DNA of 64,000 nucleotides. Source: Pseudomonadota bacterium. Its GTDB lineage: Bacteria; Pseudomonadota; Gammaproteobacteria; Burkholderiales; Burkholderiaceae_B. Each line of letters opens with the position of its first letter. Position 1 is the stretch's first letter. The notes beneath the pieces are model-generated. The model saw only the letters and a program-made list of their open reading frames with translations, did not search any database and had not been told where the DNA came from. This document shows, in pieces, positions 1 to 7,332 of this stretch. The stretch is taken from positions 1 to 64,000 of the forward strand of contig JAEWEV010000008.1 in the NCBI GenBank assembly GCA_023389155.1. Reading direction: 5' to 3'. The position numbers and the translations under genes were made by a program.

Positions 1-126
1 CGTGGTTCGATAACCTGGGTCTGCCTCGCCTCTCATAACCTCAACTTCTCGAACCGCCCGGTGCGGACCCGCATGCCGGGTGGTGTGGCAGGGGTGCGGC
101 TCAGAAGAGCTACCCCCTATGCCGAT
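1..126 (+). mobile_element. 3' end of a putative group II intron (partial)
   Basis: The sequence resembles the end of a bacterial group II intron. Positions 3-38 read as the last codons of an ORF (WFDNLGLPRLS, stop), as expected for an intron-encoded reverse transcriptase. A bulged hairpin at about 51-88 (arms around CCGCCCGG and CCGGGTGG) would be domain V. A second hairpin at about 89-118 (GGGGT/ACCCC outside GGCTC-AGAA-GAGC) would be domain VI, followed by an intron-type terminal AT at 119-120 or 125-126. The rest of the element would lie left of the window. The family call rests on remembered similarity and fold. I did not identify a canonical domain V catalytic triad, so the class and exact boundary are uncertain. 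Confidence 0.55.
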
Positions 127-206
127 GGATATCAGTTTTTTTTGTGAATACGCAGCAGCTCATCATGTCGCCGCGTTTTGCCATTCCTTGGTGTTTCGGC
201 GGGCTA

Positions 207-1289
207 TCAATCAATACGGCGCGTGGTCTGCGGGTCAAACCAATGCAGATGATGACGGGCATCGGCGCCTACATGAATGGTGTCGCCGATTCTGTACGAG
301 GAAGAAGGGGAGTCGTGTACATCGCAACGCACGACAACAAGCGTATCGCCTACGCGGCCATGGATTAGTTTTTCTGATCCGAGGATTTCGATCATTTCAA
401 CCATCATTGGTATTCCCGGCTTGTCCAGCTCCACATGCTCCGGCCGAAAGCCCAGAATAATATCCTTGCCTCGGGCACGTTCGGGAACCTGCGGGGCGGG
501 AATGTCCATTTTTTGTCCTGCCCTGGTCGTGATCACGCCGTCGCCTGTCACTGTAACCGGAATCAGATTCATGGGTGGGGAGCCGATGAAGGCGGCCACG
601 AAAGTTGTTGCGGGTTTCTCAAACACCTCGATGGGAGTGCCGATCTGTTCTGCCACACCTTTATTCATGACAATCATGCGGTCGGCCAGTGTCATGGCTT
701 CGACCTGATCATGGGTGACATACAGACTGGTGGTGCGCAGTCTCCGGTGGAGTTTCTGGATTTCCAGTCGCATCTGTACCCGCAGTTTGGCATCCAGATT
801 GGACAGGGGTTCATCGAACAGGAACACTTTGGGCTCCCGCACAATGGCCCGGCCCATGGCCACCCGCTGGCGCTGACCGCCAGATAACTGCCTGGGACGG
901 CGGTCCAGCAGATGATCCAGTTCGAGGATACCCGCGGCCTGCTGGACGCGTTCGTCAATTTGCGCCTTGGTCAGCTTACGGATTTTCAGGCCATACGCCA
1001 TGTTTTCGTAGACCGACATATGCGGATACAGGGCGTAGTTCTGAAAAACCATGGCGATATCCCGTTCTGCCGGTTCCAGCTCGTTGACGACCTTGCCATC
1101 AATCAGAATCTGGCCGCTGCTTACGGACTCCAGACCAGCGACCATTCGCATAAGCGTGGACTTGCCGCAGCCGGAAGGGCCGACAATCACAATGAATTCA
1201 CCTTCCTGCACATCCACGTCAACGCCGTGGATGACCGCGACATTCCCGGGATAGGTTTTCCTGATATCGTTAAACTGTAATGTTGCCAT
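207..1289 (-). CDS. ugpC: Glycerol-3-phosphate ABC transporter ATP-binding protein UgpC
   Basis: This 360-residue ATPase energises import of sn-glycerol-3-phosphate and glycerophosphodiesters through UgpA/UgpE. Walker A (GPSGCGKST) is at residues 37-45. The signature LSGGQRQRVAMGRA, Walker B (VFLFDEP) and the switch histidine (YVTHDQ) follow. The C-terminal third is the MalK-like regulatory/TOBE extension typical of sugar importers of this length. The start at 1289 is chosen because an AAGGA Shine-Dalgarno precedes it; the reading frame is open further upstream. It is the last gene of the visible ugpBAEC cluster, 11 bp after ugpE. No ugpQ phosphodiesterase is visible in the 80 bp before the intron tail. 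The MalK-like ATPases look alike, so the substrate call rests on the whole cluster. Confidence 0.9.
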   Translation of the reverse strand: MATLQFNDIRKTYPGNVAVIHGVDVDVQEGEFIVIVGPSGCGKSTLMRMVAGLESVSSGQILIDGKVVNELEPAERDIAMVFQNYALYPHMSVYENMAYGLKIRKLTKAQIDERVQQAAGILELDHLLDRRPRQLSGGQRQRVAMGRAIVREPKVFLFDEPLSNLDAKLRVQMRLEIQKLHRRLRTTSLYVTHDQVEAMTLADRMIVMNKGVAEQIGTPIEVFEKPATTFVAAFIGSPPMNLIPVTVTGDGVITTRAGQKMDIPAPQVPERARGKDIILGFRPEHVELDKPGIPMMVEMIEILGSEKLIHGRVGDTLVVVRCDVHDSPSSSYRIGDTIHVGADARHHLHWFDPQTTRRID

Positions 1290-1300
1290 TTGAAAATCCT

Positions 1301-2146
1301 TTATTTCTCGGTGTCCACGAGACCTTTGACGAACCATTTCTGCATCAGTATCACCACCAGTCCGGGGGGGATCATGGCCAGCAGGGCGGTGGCCATCACA
1401 ATATTCCAGTCGGTCACGCTGTCACCGCCGCCAATCATTGTGCGGATACCAACAACAATTGGTGTCATGTCATCCGTGGTTTTCATGACCAGTGGCCACA
1501 AATACTGGTTCCAGCCATAAGTGAACTGGATCACGAATAGTGCAGCGATACTGGTTTTAGACAGTGGCAGCAGAATGTCGCGGAAAAAACGCAATGGGCC
1601 GGCGCCGTCGATGCGCGCAGCTTCGATCAATTCATCCGGTACCGTGAGAAAGAACTGGCGGAACAGGAAGGTGGCCGTAGCCGAGGCAATCAGCGGTAGC
1701 GTAAGTCCGGCAAAGGTGTTAGTCAGGCCAAGCCCCGCAACGACTTCAAACGTGGGTGATATACGCACTTCAACGGGGAGCATGAGGGTAATAAAAATCA
1801 TCCAGAAAAACAGCATGCGAAACGGGAAGCGGAAATACACGACCGCGAAGGCCGAGAGCATGGATATGGTAATCTTGCCGACCGCGATAATCATTGCGGT
1901 GACAAAGCTGACCCACAGCATATGCGCCACGCTGGTGGGAGCAGAACTGGAACCACCGAGCAGGGCATTTTTGTAATTCTCGATAAAGTGGCTGCCGGGC
2001 AACAGTGACATCGGTGCATTGGCCACCTCCTGGGCCGTCTGCGTGGATGCAATGATAGCGATATAGAGTGGGAAGGCAACCACGGCCAGACCGACAATCA
2101 GAATCAGGTGGGCCATCAGATCCAGAGCAGGGCGTCGTTCAATCAT
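1301..2146 (-). CDS. ugpE: Glycerol-3-phosphate ABC transporter permease UgpE
   Basis: This is an inner-membrane permease subunit of 281 residues, the normal length for UgpE. It has about six membrane segments, beginning with LILIVGLAVVAFPLYIAI. The cytoplasmic EAA loop (ELIEAARIDGAGPLRFFRDILLPLS, about residues 180-204) contacts the ATPase. It pairs with UgpA to form the translocation channel. It lies between ugpA (11 bp upstream) and ugpC (11 bp downstream) on the same strand, so all three are probably cotranscribed and translationally coupled. Assignment to glycerol-3-phosphate rather than another carbohydrate rests on the neighbouring binding protein and operon order. Confidence 0.9.
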   Translation of the reverse strand: MIERRPALDLMAHLILIVGLAVVAFPLYIAIIASTQTAQEVANAPMSLLPGSHFIENYKNALLGGSSSAPTSVAHMLWVSFVTAMIIAVGKITISMLSAFAVVYFRFPFRMLFFWMIFITLMLPVEVRISPTFEVVAGLGLTNTFAGLTLPLIASATATFLFRQFFLTVPDELIEAARIDGAGPLRFFRDILLPLSKTSIAALFVIQFTYGWNQYLWPLVMKTTDDMTPIVVGIRTMIGGGDSVTDWNIVMATALLAMIPPGLVVILMQKWFVKGLVDTEK

Positions 2147-2157
2147 CGTGTTTCTCC

Positions 2158-3039
2158 TTAATACTGGACCTTGCGGTCAACGTAACGGAACTGGATGACT
2201 GTCAGCGCAATCACAATCAGCATGAGTATGACCGACTGCGCACCGGACGAACCGTAATCGAAGGACTTGAACGCAGTCTTGTAGACGTTGTAGACCAAAA
2301 TGTTGGTCGAGGTTCCGGGTCCGCCCTGGGTGGTCGTGTCAATGATGGCGAAGGTTTCGAAAAACGCATACACGATGTTGATCACAAGCAGGAAAAAGGT
2401 CGTAGGCGACAGCAGTGGAAAAACTATGGTCCGGAAACGTCGAAACGGACTGGCACCATCGATGGCTGCTGCTTCCAGCAGCGACGTGGGGATGGACTGC
2501 AGACCGGCCAGAAAGAACAGGAAGTTGTACGAAATCTGCTTCCACACAGCAGCAATAACGACCAGAATCATGGCATCGGTAGAGTCAAGCCGAGGATTCC
2601 AGCTGATTCCCAGATTTGTCATGTACACAGCCAGTGTGCCGACGGCTGGCGAGAAAAGAAAGGCCCACAGAACGCCGACAACTGCCGGTGCCACAGCATA
2701 AGGCCAGATTAGCAGCGTCTTGTAGGCGCCAGCGCCACGGATGACACGATTTGCCATCAGGGCCAGGACGAGCGATACGCTCAGGCCGATGACGGCAACC
2801 AGGCCGGAAAAGATCAGTGTTACCCAGAAAGAAGAATGATAGGTGTTGTTGCTGAACAGGCTGGTGTAGTTTTCGAGTCCTACAAACTGCTGATCACCGC
2901 CAAAGGCAGATTCGATAAAAAATGATTGCCAGATTGCCTGACCCGCCGGTAGAAAGAAAAAGACAATCGTGACAAGTAACTGCGGCGCGAGCAGAAGATA
3001 GGGTAGCAGTTTATGGCTAAAAACAACGCGTTTTTCCAT
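2158..3039 (-). CDS. ugpA: Glycerol-3-phosphate ABC transporter permease UgpA
   Basis: This is an inner-membrane permease subunit of 293 residues (MEKRVVFSHKLLPYLLLAPQ...). It has about six transmembrane segments and an EAA loop (SLLEAAAIDGASPFRRFRTIVFPLLSP) for the ATPase. The start at 3039 is preferred over one six codons upstream, because the family normally begins a few residues before the first membrane segment. A 239-bp gap containing a terminator-like hairpin separates it from ugpB, while ugpE follows after 11 bp. This spacing would give less permease than binding protein. Confidence 0.88.
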   Translation of the reverse strand: MEKRVVFSHKLLPYLLLAPQLLVTIVFFFLPAGQAIWQSFFIESAFGGDQQFVGLENYTSLFSNNTYHSSFWVTLIFSGLVAVIGLSVSLVLALMANRVIRGAGAYKTLLIWPYAVAPAVVGVLWAFLFSPAVGTLAVYMTNLGISWNPRLDSTDAMILVVIAAVWKQISYNFLFFLAGLQSIPTSLLEAAAIDGASPFRRFRTIVFPLLSPTTFFLLVINIVYAFFETFAIIDTTTQGGPGTSTNILVYNVYKTAFKSFDYGSSGAQSVILMLIVIALTVIQFRYVDRKVQY

Positions 3040-3228
3040 GAGAAAATTCCGATGCAATGTTCAGGAGCATGTGGATGTTCCGGAAACATGGCGGTAGACG
3101 GTCCCGACAGGGCAAAAGGCCGAAAGTGCCAGCCTGCTAAGGAAGAAACAACAGGCCCGACGCAACAGCACCTGCAAATTTCAGGAGTGCTTCAAATTAA
3201 AACAGAAAAGATAATAACGGTAAAACAA

Positions 3229-3257
3229 AAACAGCGAGGGCAAATTCATGCCCCCGC
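3229..3257 (-). terminator. Terminator-like hairpin between ugpB and ugpA
   Basis: On the minus strand just after ugpB, arms at 3249-3257 and 3234-3242 form a 9-bp stem with one G-U pair and a 6-nt loop. A T-rich run (TGTTTTTGTTTT) follows. It fits an intrinsic terminator that allows partial read-through, which is common after binding-protein genes in ABC operons. Nothing else was recognised in the 3040-3278 gap. Confidence 0.7.
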
Positions 3258-3278
3258 CGTGATTATTTGCAAAAAGAC

Positions 3279-4589
3279 TTACTTATTGCCGTTTTCAAAA
3301 CGAACCAGCAGGTCATTAGCGCGTTTTTCCATATCGGCAGCACCATCCTTGATGGATACTTTGCCACCGAACATGGATTCCATCACACCCTCTTCAATGT
3401 CGCGAATTTGTGGCAGAAAGCCCAGACGCACACCGCGGGATTGCGCAGTGGTTTCGACATTCAGCTGTTGGAATGGGACGTCGGTGCCGGGATTTTTGTC
3501 ATAGTAGCCCGCTTCTTTCGTAGCCTCGTAAGCAGCCTTGACCACTGGAACATAGCCGGTATCCTGGTGCCATTTGGCGGCCACATCGGGTTTTGTCAGG
3601 TAGTGGAAGAAGGCTGTTACCCCTTTGTAGACTTCAGGAGATTTTTTGGAGAAGACCCACAGCGAAGCGCCGCCGATCACGCTGTTCTGTGGTGCGCCCT
3701 TGACGTCTTCATAGTAGGGGAGTTTGGCAACGCCAAATTTGAATTTGCCGTTCTTCAGGATATTGGCCCGTGTCCCACTGGAACCGGTGAACATGCCGCA
3801 TTTGCCGGAAATAAACAGCGCATTGGCGGCATCGCCGCGGCCACCGTAAGTGAAGGTTCCTTCCTTGGCCATTTTGCTGAGAAATTCAAAGTGCTTGATA
3901 AACGCATCTGAATGCAGATTGATACGTGCATCGAGTCCGCCAAATCCGTTGTCCTTGGAAGCGTAAGGTTCATTATGCAGGGCAGCAAAGTTTTCGATCA
4001 GTACCCAGGCTGGCCATGAGGTTGTGTAACCGCACTCTACACCAGCTTCCTTGAGTTTTTTCGCATAGGCTTCAATATCTGCGTAGGTTTTTGGGCCTTT
4101 TTCCGGATCCAGGCCTGCTTTTTCGAACAGGTCCTTGTTGTAGAACATGACCGGCGTGGAGCTGTTAAATGGCAGAGATACCAGTTTGCCATCGGTATCG
4201 GAGTAGTAGCCGGCGATGCCAGGCACAAAGGCTTTAGGATCCAGCGGATCGCCGGCTTTTTCAGCCATATCCTGCACGGGCTGGATGGCTCCCTTCGAAT
4301 ACATCATGGTGGCAGTCCCCACTTCGAATACCTGGAGGATATCGGGAGACTGGCCTGCGCGATACGCTGCGATACCTGCATTCATGGATTCGCCGTAGTT
4401 CCCTTTGTACGTCGCCTTGACCACGTAGTCTTGCTGAGAAGCGTTGAAGTCTTTGACAATGTCGTTGACGCGCTCGCCCAGCGGGCCTTCCATGGAGTGC
4501 CAGAACGTGACATCGGTGGCCGCATGGGCACTGAAGCTGGCAAGGGATAGGACTCCGGCCAGAGATAGGGTACGGATCGTGAAGCGCAT
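3279..4589 (-). CDS. ugpB: Glycerol-3-phosphate ABC transporter periplasmic binding protein UgpB
   Basis: This 436-residue periplasmic solute-binding protein captures glycerol-3-phosphate for UgpAEC. A signal peptide is visible (MRFTIRTLSLAGVLSLASF, ending SAHA, cleavage near residue 23). The mature start ATDVTFWHSMEGPLGERVN is typical of UgpB. The body matches the family 1 (maltose-type) binding-protein fold, with SSGTRANI and a W-rich ligand face. The ATG at 4589 has a GGAG sequence 9 nt upstream; a TTG five codons earlier was not used. It is the first gene of the operon, with a candidate Pho box and a perfect TATAAT upstream. Confidence 0.92.
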   Translation of the reverse strand: MRFTIRTLSLAGVLSLASFSAHAATDVTFWHSMEGPLGERVNDIVKDFNASQQDYVVKATYKGNYGESMNAGIAAYRAGQSPDILQVFEVGTATMMYSKGAIQPVQDMAEKAGDPLDPKAFVPGIAGYYSDTDGKLVSLPFNSSTPVMFYNKDLFEKAGLDPEKGPKTYADIEAYAKKLKEAGVECGYTTSWPAWVLIENFAALHNEPYASKDNGFGGLDARINLHSDAFIKHFEFLSKMAKEGTFTYGGRGDAANALFISGKCGMFTGSSGTRANILKNGKFKFGVAKLPYYEDVKGAPQNSVIGGASLWVFSKKSPEVYKGVTAFFHYLTKPDVAAKWHQDTGYVPVVKAAYEATKEAGYYDKNPGTDVPFQQLNVETTAQSRGVRLGFLPQIRDIEEGVMESMFGGKVSIKDGAADMEKRANDLLVRFENGNK

Positions 4590-4648
4590 TATTGATTTCT
4601 CCAAGAGATAAGTGCCCTATGATACAAAATGGGGCAGTAATTAACCGC

Positions 4649-4685
4649 ATTATAATATGACTCGTTTGTTACAGAATAGTGACTA
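4649..4685 (-). promoter_or_regulatory. Candidate Pho-box array and -10 element for ugpBAEC
   Basis: On the minus strand, three 7-mers resembling the PhoB half-site CTGTCAT begin exactly 11 bp apart: TAGTCAC (4679-4685), CTGTAAC (4668-4674) and GAGTCAT (4657-4663). A perfect TATAAT lies at 4649-4654, with only a weak -35 (ATTCTG), as in activator-dependent promoters. The ugpB start is 60 bp downstream. PhoB control of ugp is established in E. coli; here it is inferred. The third repeat lies unusually close to the -10. Confidence 0.55.
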
Positions 4686-4704
4686 TCCCTAATCCCTGCC
4701 TGGC

Positions 4705-4721
4705 GTGGCATGTTATGCCAC
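4705..4721. repeat. Perfect inverted repeat in the ugpB/proC intergenic region
   Basis: GTGGCAT and ATGCCAC (7 bp each) flank a GTT spacer. The element sits between the divergent ugpB and proC genes, upstream of the Pho-like repeats. It could be a regulator operator or a short hairpin. No T-run follows on either strand, so it is not an intrinsic terminator. Confidence 0.5.
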
Positions 4722-4816
4722 AACTTCAGTAAAATCATCTGTTTGCTTGTATTTTTGTCCGAGTTGGCGTATTTTGACGTGTGCTGCCGGGCATTAGCAG
4801 AGTACAATTCCTGACC

Positions 4817-5695
4817 ATGAAAAACTCACTGACTATTGCATTTATCGGCGGCGGCAATATGGCTGGCGCCGTGTTGGGCGGACTGCTGGGCAGCCTGTGC
4901 GAGCCGCAGGACATTCTGATCGTGGATCCCAGCGAAGATATCAGGTCATACTGGGAACAGAAAGGCATTCCCACGGCTGCCAGCGCCTCAGATTCACTCA
5001 GATCCTATAAAGTCTGGATTTACGCGGTCAAACCCCAGATTATGCAGCAGGCAATTGCGTCATCGCGCGATTTTTTGCGTGACGATACGCTTGTGATCAG
5101 CATCGCGGCGGGGCTCACCACTGCCTTGCTGACGGACTGGCTGGGTCACGCAGATCCAGCGCACGGTTCCCGTCTGATTCGCTGCATGCCCAACACGCCC
5201 GCGCTGATCCGCGAAGGCATTACCGGCCTGTTCGCCATGCCTGCGGTGCCAGCGCCAGATCGCGATCTGGCCGAACAGGTTATCCGCTCGGTTGGAGAAG
5301 TCATCTGGGTCCAGGACGAGTCGCAGCTTGACGCCGTGACCGCCCTGTCGGGCAGTGGACCGGCGTATGTTTTTCTCTTTATAGAGTCGCTGATTGAAGG
5401 TGGGGTCCGCCTTGGTCTGGACCGGGGTCAGGCTCACAAGCTGGCGCTGGCAACAATGAAAGGTGCCAGTTTGCTGGCAGCCGGATCGGAAGATTCTCCG
5501 GCACGCCTGCGCGAGAAAGTGACTTCGCCTGGCGGTACGACTGCCGCAGCCCTGGCACGCTTCGAGCAGGGAGAGTTTTCCGGGTTGGTGCAGGCCGCAA
5601 TGCAGGCCGCCAGCGATCGGGCCGCGGAAATGGCGCAAAGCGCCGGCACGAGTGCAGTCAATAATGATACAGGAAAAAATAACCGTCATGAGTAA
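4817..5695 (+). CDS. proC: Pyrroline-5-carboxylate reductase
   Basis: This NAD(P)H-dependent enzyme of 292 residues catalyses the last step of proline synthesis. The N-terminal dinucleotide-binding motif is FIGGGNMAGAVLGGL. The mid-region RLIRCMPNTPALIREGITGLFA and the C-terminal SPGGTTAAALARFEQGEFSGLV are characteristic of ProC. The ATG at 4817 is used because the Rossmann strand begins a few residues later; an upstream GTG adds a non-conserved dozen residues. Its last 8 bp overlap the start of the next gene, so the two are probably coupled. Confidence 0.95.
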   Translation: MKNSLTIAFIGGGNMAGAVLGGLLGSLCEPQDILIVDPSEDIRSYWEQKGIPTAASASDSLRSYKVWIYAVKPQIMQQAIASSRDFLRDDTLVISIAAGLTTALLTDWLGHADPAHGSRLIRCMPNTPALIREGITGLFAMPAVPAPDRDLAEQVIRSVGEVIWVQDESQLDAVTALSGSGPAYVFLFIESLIEGGVRLGLDRGQAHKLALATMKGASLLAAGSEDSPARLREKVTSPGGTTAAALARFEQGEFSGLVQAAMQAASDRAAEMAQSAGTSAVNNDTGKNNRHE

Positions 5696-6248
5696 CGCTA
5701 AATTTGACAAAATGACGATGAACCAGACCCTGCTGGCAATTGCCATCATGGGTCTGATCATCGTTTCATCGAATATTCTGGTACAGCCCCAGTTCCATAT
5801 TAATGCCTGGCTTACCTGGGGGGCGATCAGCTACCCCGTCTGCTTTCTAGTGACCGATCTGCTTAACCGGCGTTTCGGCCCGCAGCGTGCGCGGCTTGTT
5901 GTTTACATCGGCTTTTTCGTAGCTGTTCTGGCTTCCTATTTTGTCGCGGATGCGAGAATTGCCATTGCATCCGGCACCGCATTCCTGGTTGCCCAGCTTC
6001 TGGACATACTGGTATTTGACAAGCTTCGCAACAAATCATGGTGGAAAGCACCATTCATCGCTGGCTGGCTCGCGGCGATTATCGACACATTCCTGTTCTT
6101 TGGCGTGGCGTTCGCGGGAACCGAAGTACCCTGGGTGACGCTGGCAACCGGCGACGTTGGCATCAAACTGCTCATCAATGCAATGCTGCTGGCACCGTTT
6201 CGTGTTCTTATGTGGAACATTGGTCGTCCGCGTAGTGCGCAGGCGTGA
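5688..6248 (+). CDS. yhhQ: Queuosine-precursor transporter, YhhQ/VUT family
   Basis: This integral membrane protein has 186 residues and about six hydrophobic segments. It carries the family hallmark near residues 20-65 (SSNILVQPQ, LTWGAISYPVCFLVTDLLNRRFG). In E. coli the family (formerly DUF165) imports preQ0/preQ1, precursors of the queuosine tRNA modification. That substrate is transferred by family resemblance. The ATG at 5688 overlaps proC by 8 bp, with AGGA upstream. No queuosine synthesis gene is nearby. Confidence 0.85.
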   Translation: MSNAKFDKMTMNQTLLAIAIMGLIIVSSNILVQPQFHINAWLTWGAISYPVCFLVTDLLNRRFGPQRARLVVYIGFFVAVLASYFVADARIAIASGTAFLVAQLLDILVFDKLRNKSWWKAPFIAGWLAAIIDTFLFFGVAFAGTEVPWVTLATGDVGIKLLINAMLLAPFRVLMWNIGRPRSAQA

Positions 6249-6279
6249 TGCAGTCAGTGACAAGGGACAGGAGAAAAAT

Positions 6280-6336
6280 GTGATCGCCGTCTTCGCTTTC
6301 ACAATTCTTCCGGCAGGAACACACATCATCAAATAA
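6280..6336 (+). CDS. Possible leader peptide upstream of livH
   Basis: A GTG-initiated ORF of 18 codons (MIAVFAFTILPAGTHIIK) has a strong AGGAG 6 nt before its start. It ends 69 bp before livH. It contains four isoleucines plus a valine and a leucine, the ligands expected for the downstream transporter. A hairpin (6357-6382) lies between it and livH. The same Shine-Dalgarno also faces an overlapping ATG-TGA minimal ORF at 6278-6283. It may be fortuitous, and no attenuator with competing stems was resolved. Confidence 0.3.
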   Translation: MIAVFAFTILPAGTHIIK

Positions 6337-6356
6337 GCGTCTTGGCACGGCCATCC

Positions 6357-6382
6357 CATCCGGCAAGCGATGCGCCCGGATG
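6357..6382 (+). promoter_or_regulatory. Hairpin in the livH leader
   Basis: CATCCGG (6357-6363) and CCGGATG (6376-6382) form a perfect 7-bp stem with a 12-nt loop, 23 bp before the livH start. No U-tract follows, so it is not a plain terminator. It could affect translation or stability of the liv transcript. Confidence 0.4.
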
Positions 6383-6405
6383 TGTGGCGGCAAGGGGAGC
6401 ATATC

Positions 6406-7332
6406 ATGCAAGACTTTCTACCTCAATTTATCCAGCAGCTGATTAACGGGCTATCGCTGGGCGCGATCTATGCGCTGATTGCCATCGGTTATACGATGGT
6501 ATATGGCATTATCGGCATGATCAATTTTGCACACGGCGAGATTTACATGATCGGAGCCTACGTAGGATTGGTTACGCTTTCGGCACTGGGTATTAATAAC
6601 GGCATTCCCATACCCGTGGTAATTATTGCCATGCTGCTGATTTCAGCGATTGTCACCGGTTTTTATGGGTACGCCGTCGAAAAGGTTGCCTATCGGCCGC
6701 TACGTGGAAGTCCGCGTTTGGTCGCGCTGATTTCCGCCATTGGTATGTCCATTTTTCTGCAGAACTGGGTTGCCATTGGACAGGGTTCCAGGGATATGGC
6801 TGTTCCTAATCTGCTCTCGGGCTCGTTGCAGTTCAGCCTGAATGGGGATTTTGCCATCACGCTGACCTATGCACGCCTGATGATCATGGGCGTGGTCCTG
6901 ATTCTCATGATCGCACTGACGCTTTTTATTCGTCATTCCCGTATGGGTCGCGCATCGCGTGCGTGCTCCCAGGATATGCATATGGCCAATCTACTTGGCA
7001 TTGACACCAACCGCGTCATATCCTTCACCTTTATCCTGGGTGCCGTTCTGGCCGCAGTGGGAGGCGTGCTGATTGCGCTGACCATCGGCAAATTGAATCC
7101 TTTTATCGGTTTCATTGCAGGTATCAAGGCATTTACCGCGGCCGTGCTTGGTGGCATTGGCAGCGTACCTGGCGCCATTCTGGGCGGACTGTTGCTGGGC
7201 GTGGCCGAGACTCTTGCCGCGGCCTATATCGGCTCGGAATATAAAGATATCGTGGCCTTTGGTCTGCTGGTGCTGATTCTGCTATTCAGACCGACGGGAC
7301 TGCTGGGTAAACCGGAGGTGGAAAAAGTATGA
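6406..7332 (+). CDS. livH: Branched-chain amino-acid ABC transporter permease LivH
   Basis: This inner-membrane permease of 308 residues belongs to the HAAT (Leu/Ile/Val) family. The N-terminus FIQQLINGLSLGAIYALIAIGYTMVYGIIGMINFAHGEIYMIGAY is a hallmark of LivH. About eight membrane segments follow, ending in FRPTGLLGKPEVEKV. The ATG at 6406 has GGGGAG at good spacing; the 12 upstream codons in frame are not conserved in character. It overlaps livM by 4 bp (ATGA), so the genes are translationally coupled. The actual substrate could also be an amide or urea-like compound, as LivH paralogues are widespread. Confidence 0.93.
   Translation: MQDFLPQFIQQLINGLSLGAIYALIAIGYTMVYGIIGMINFAHGEIYMIGAYVGLVTLSALGINNGIPIPVVIIAMLLISAIVTGFYGYAVEKVAYRPLRGSPRLVALISAIGMSIFLQNWVAIGQGSRDMAVPNLLSGSLQFSLNGDFAITLTYARLMIMGVVLILMIALTLFIRHSRMGRASRACSQDMHMANLLGIDTNRVISFTFILGAVLAAVGGVLIALTIGKLNPFIGFIAGIKAFTAAVLGGIGSVPGAILGGLLLGVAETLAAAYIGSEYKDIVAFGLLVLILLFRPTGLLGKPEVEKV

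Noticed and set aside
4..16. T-arm-like sequence GGTTCGATAACC at the left edge
   Set aside because: No cloverleaf can be drawn from the flanking bases, and the surrounding sequence fits a group II intron tail better.
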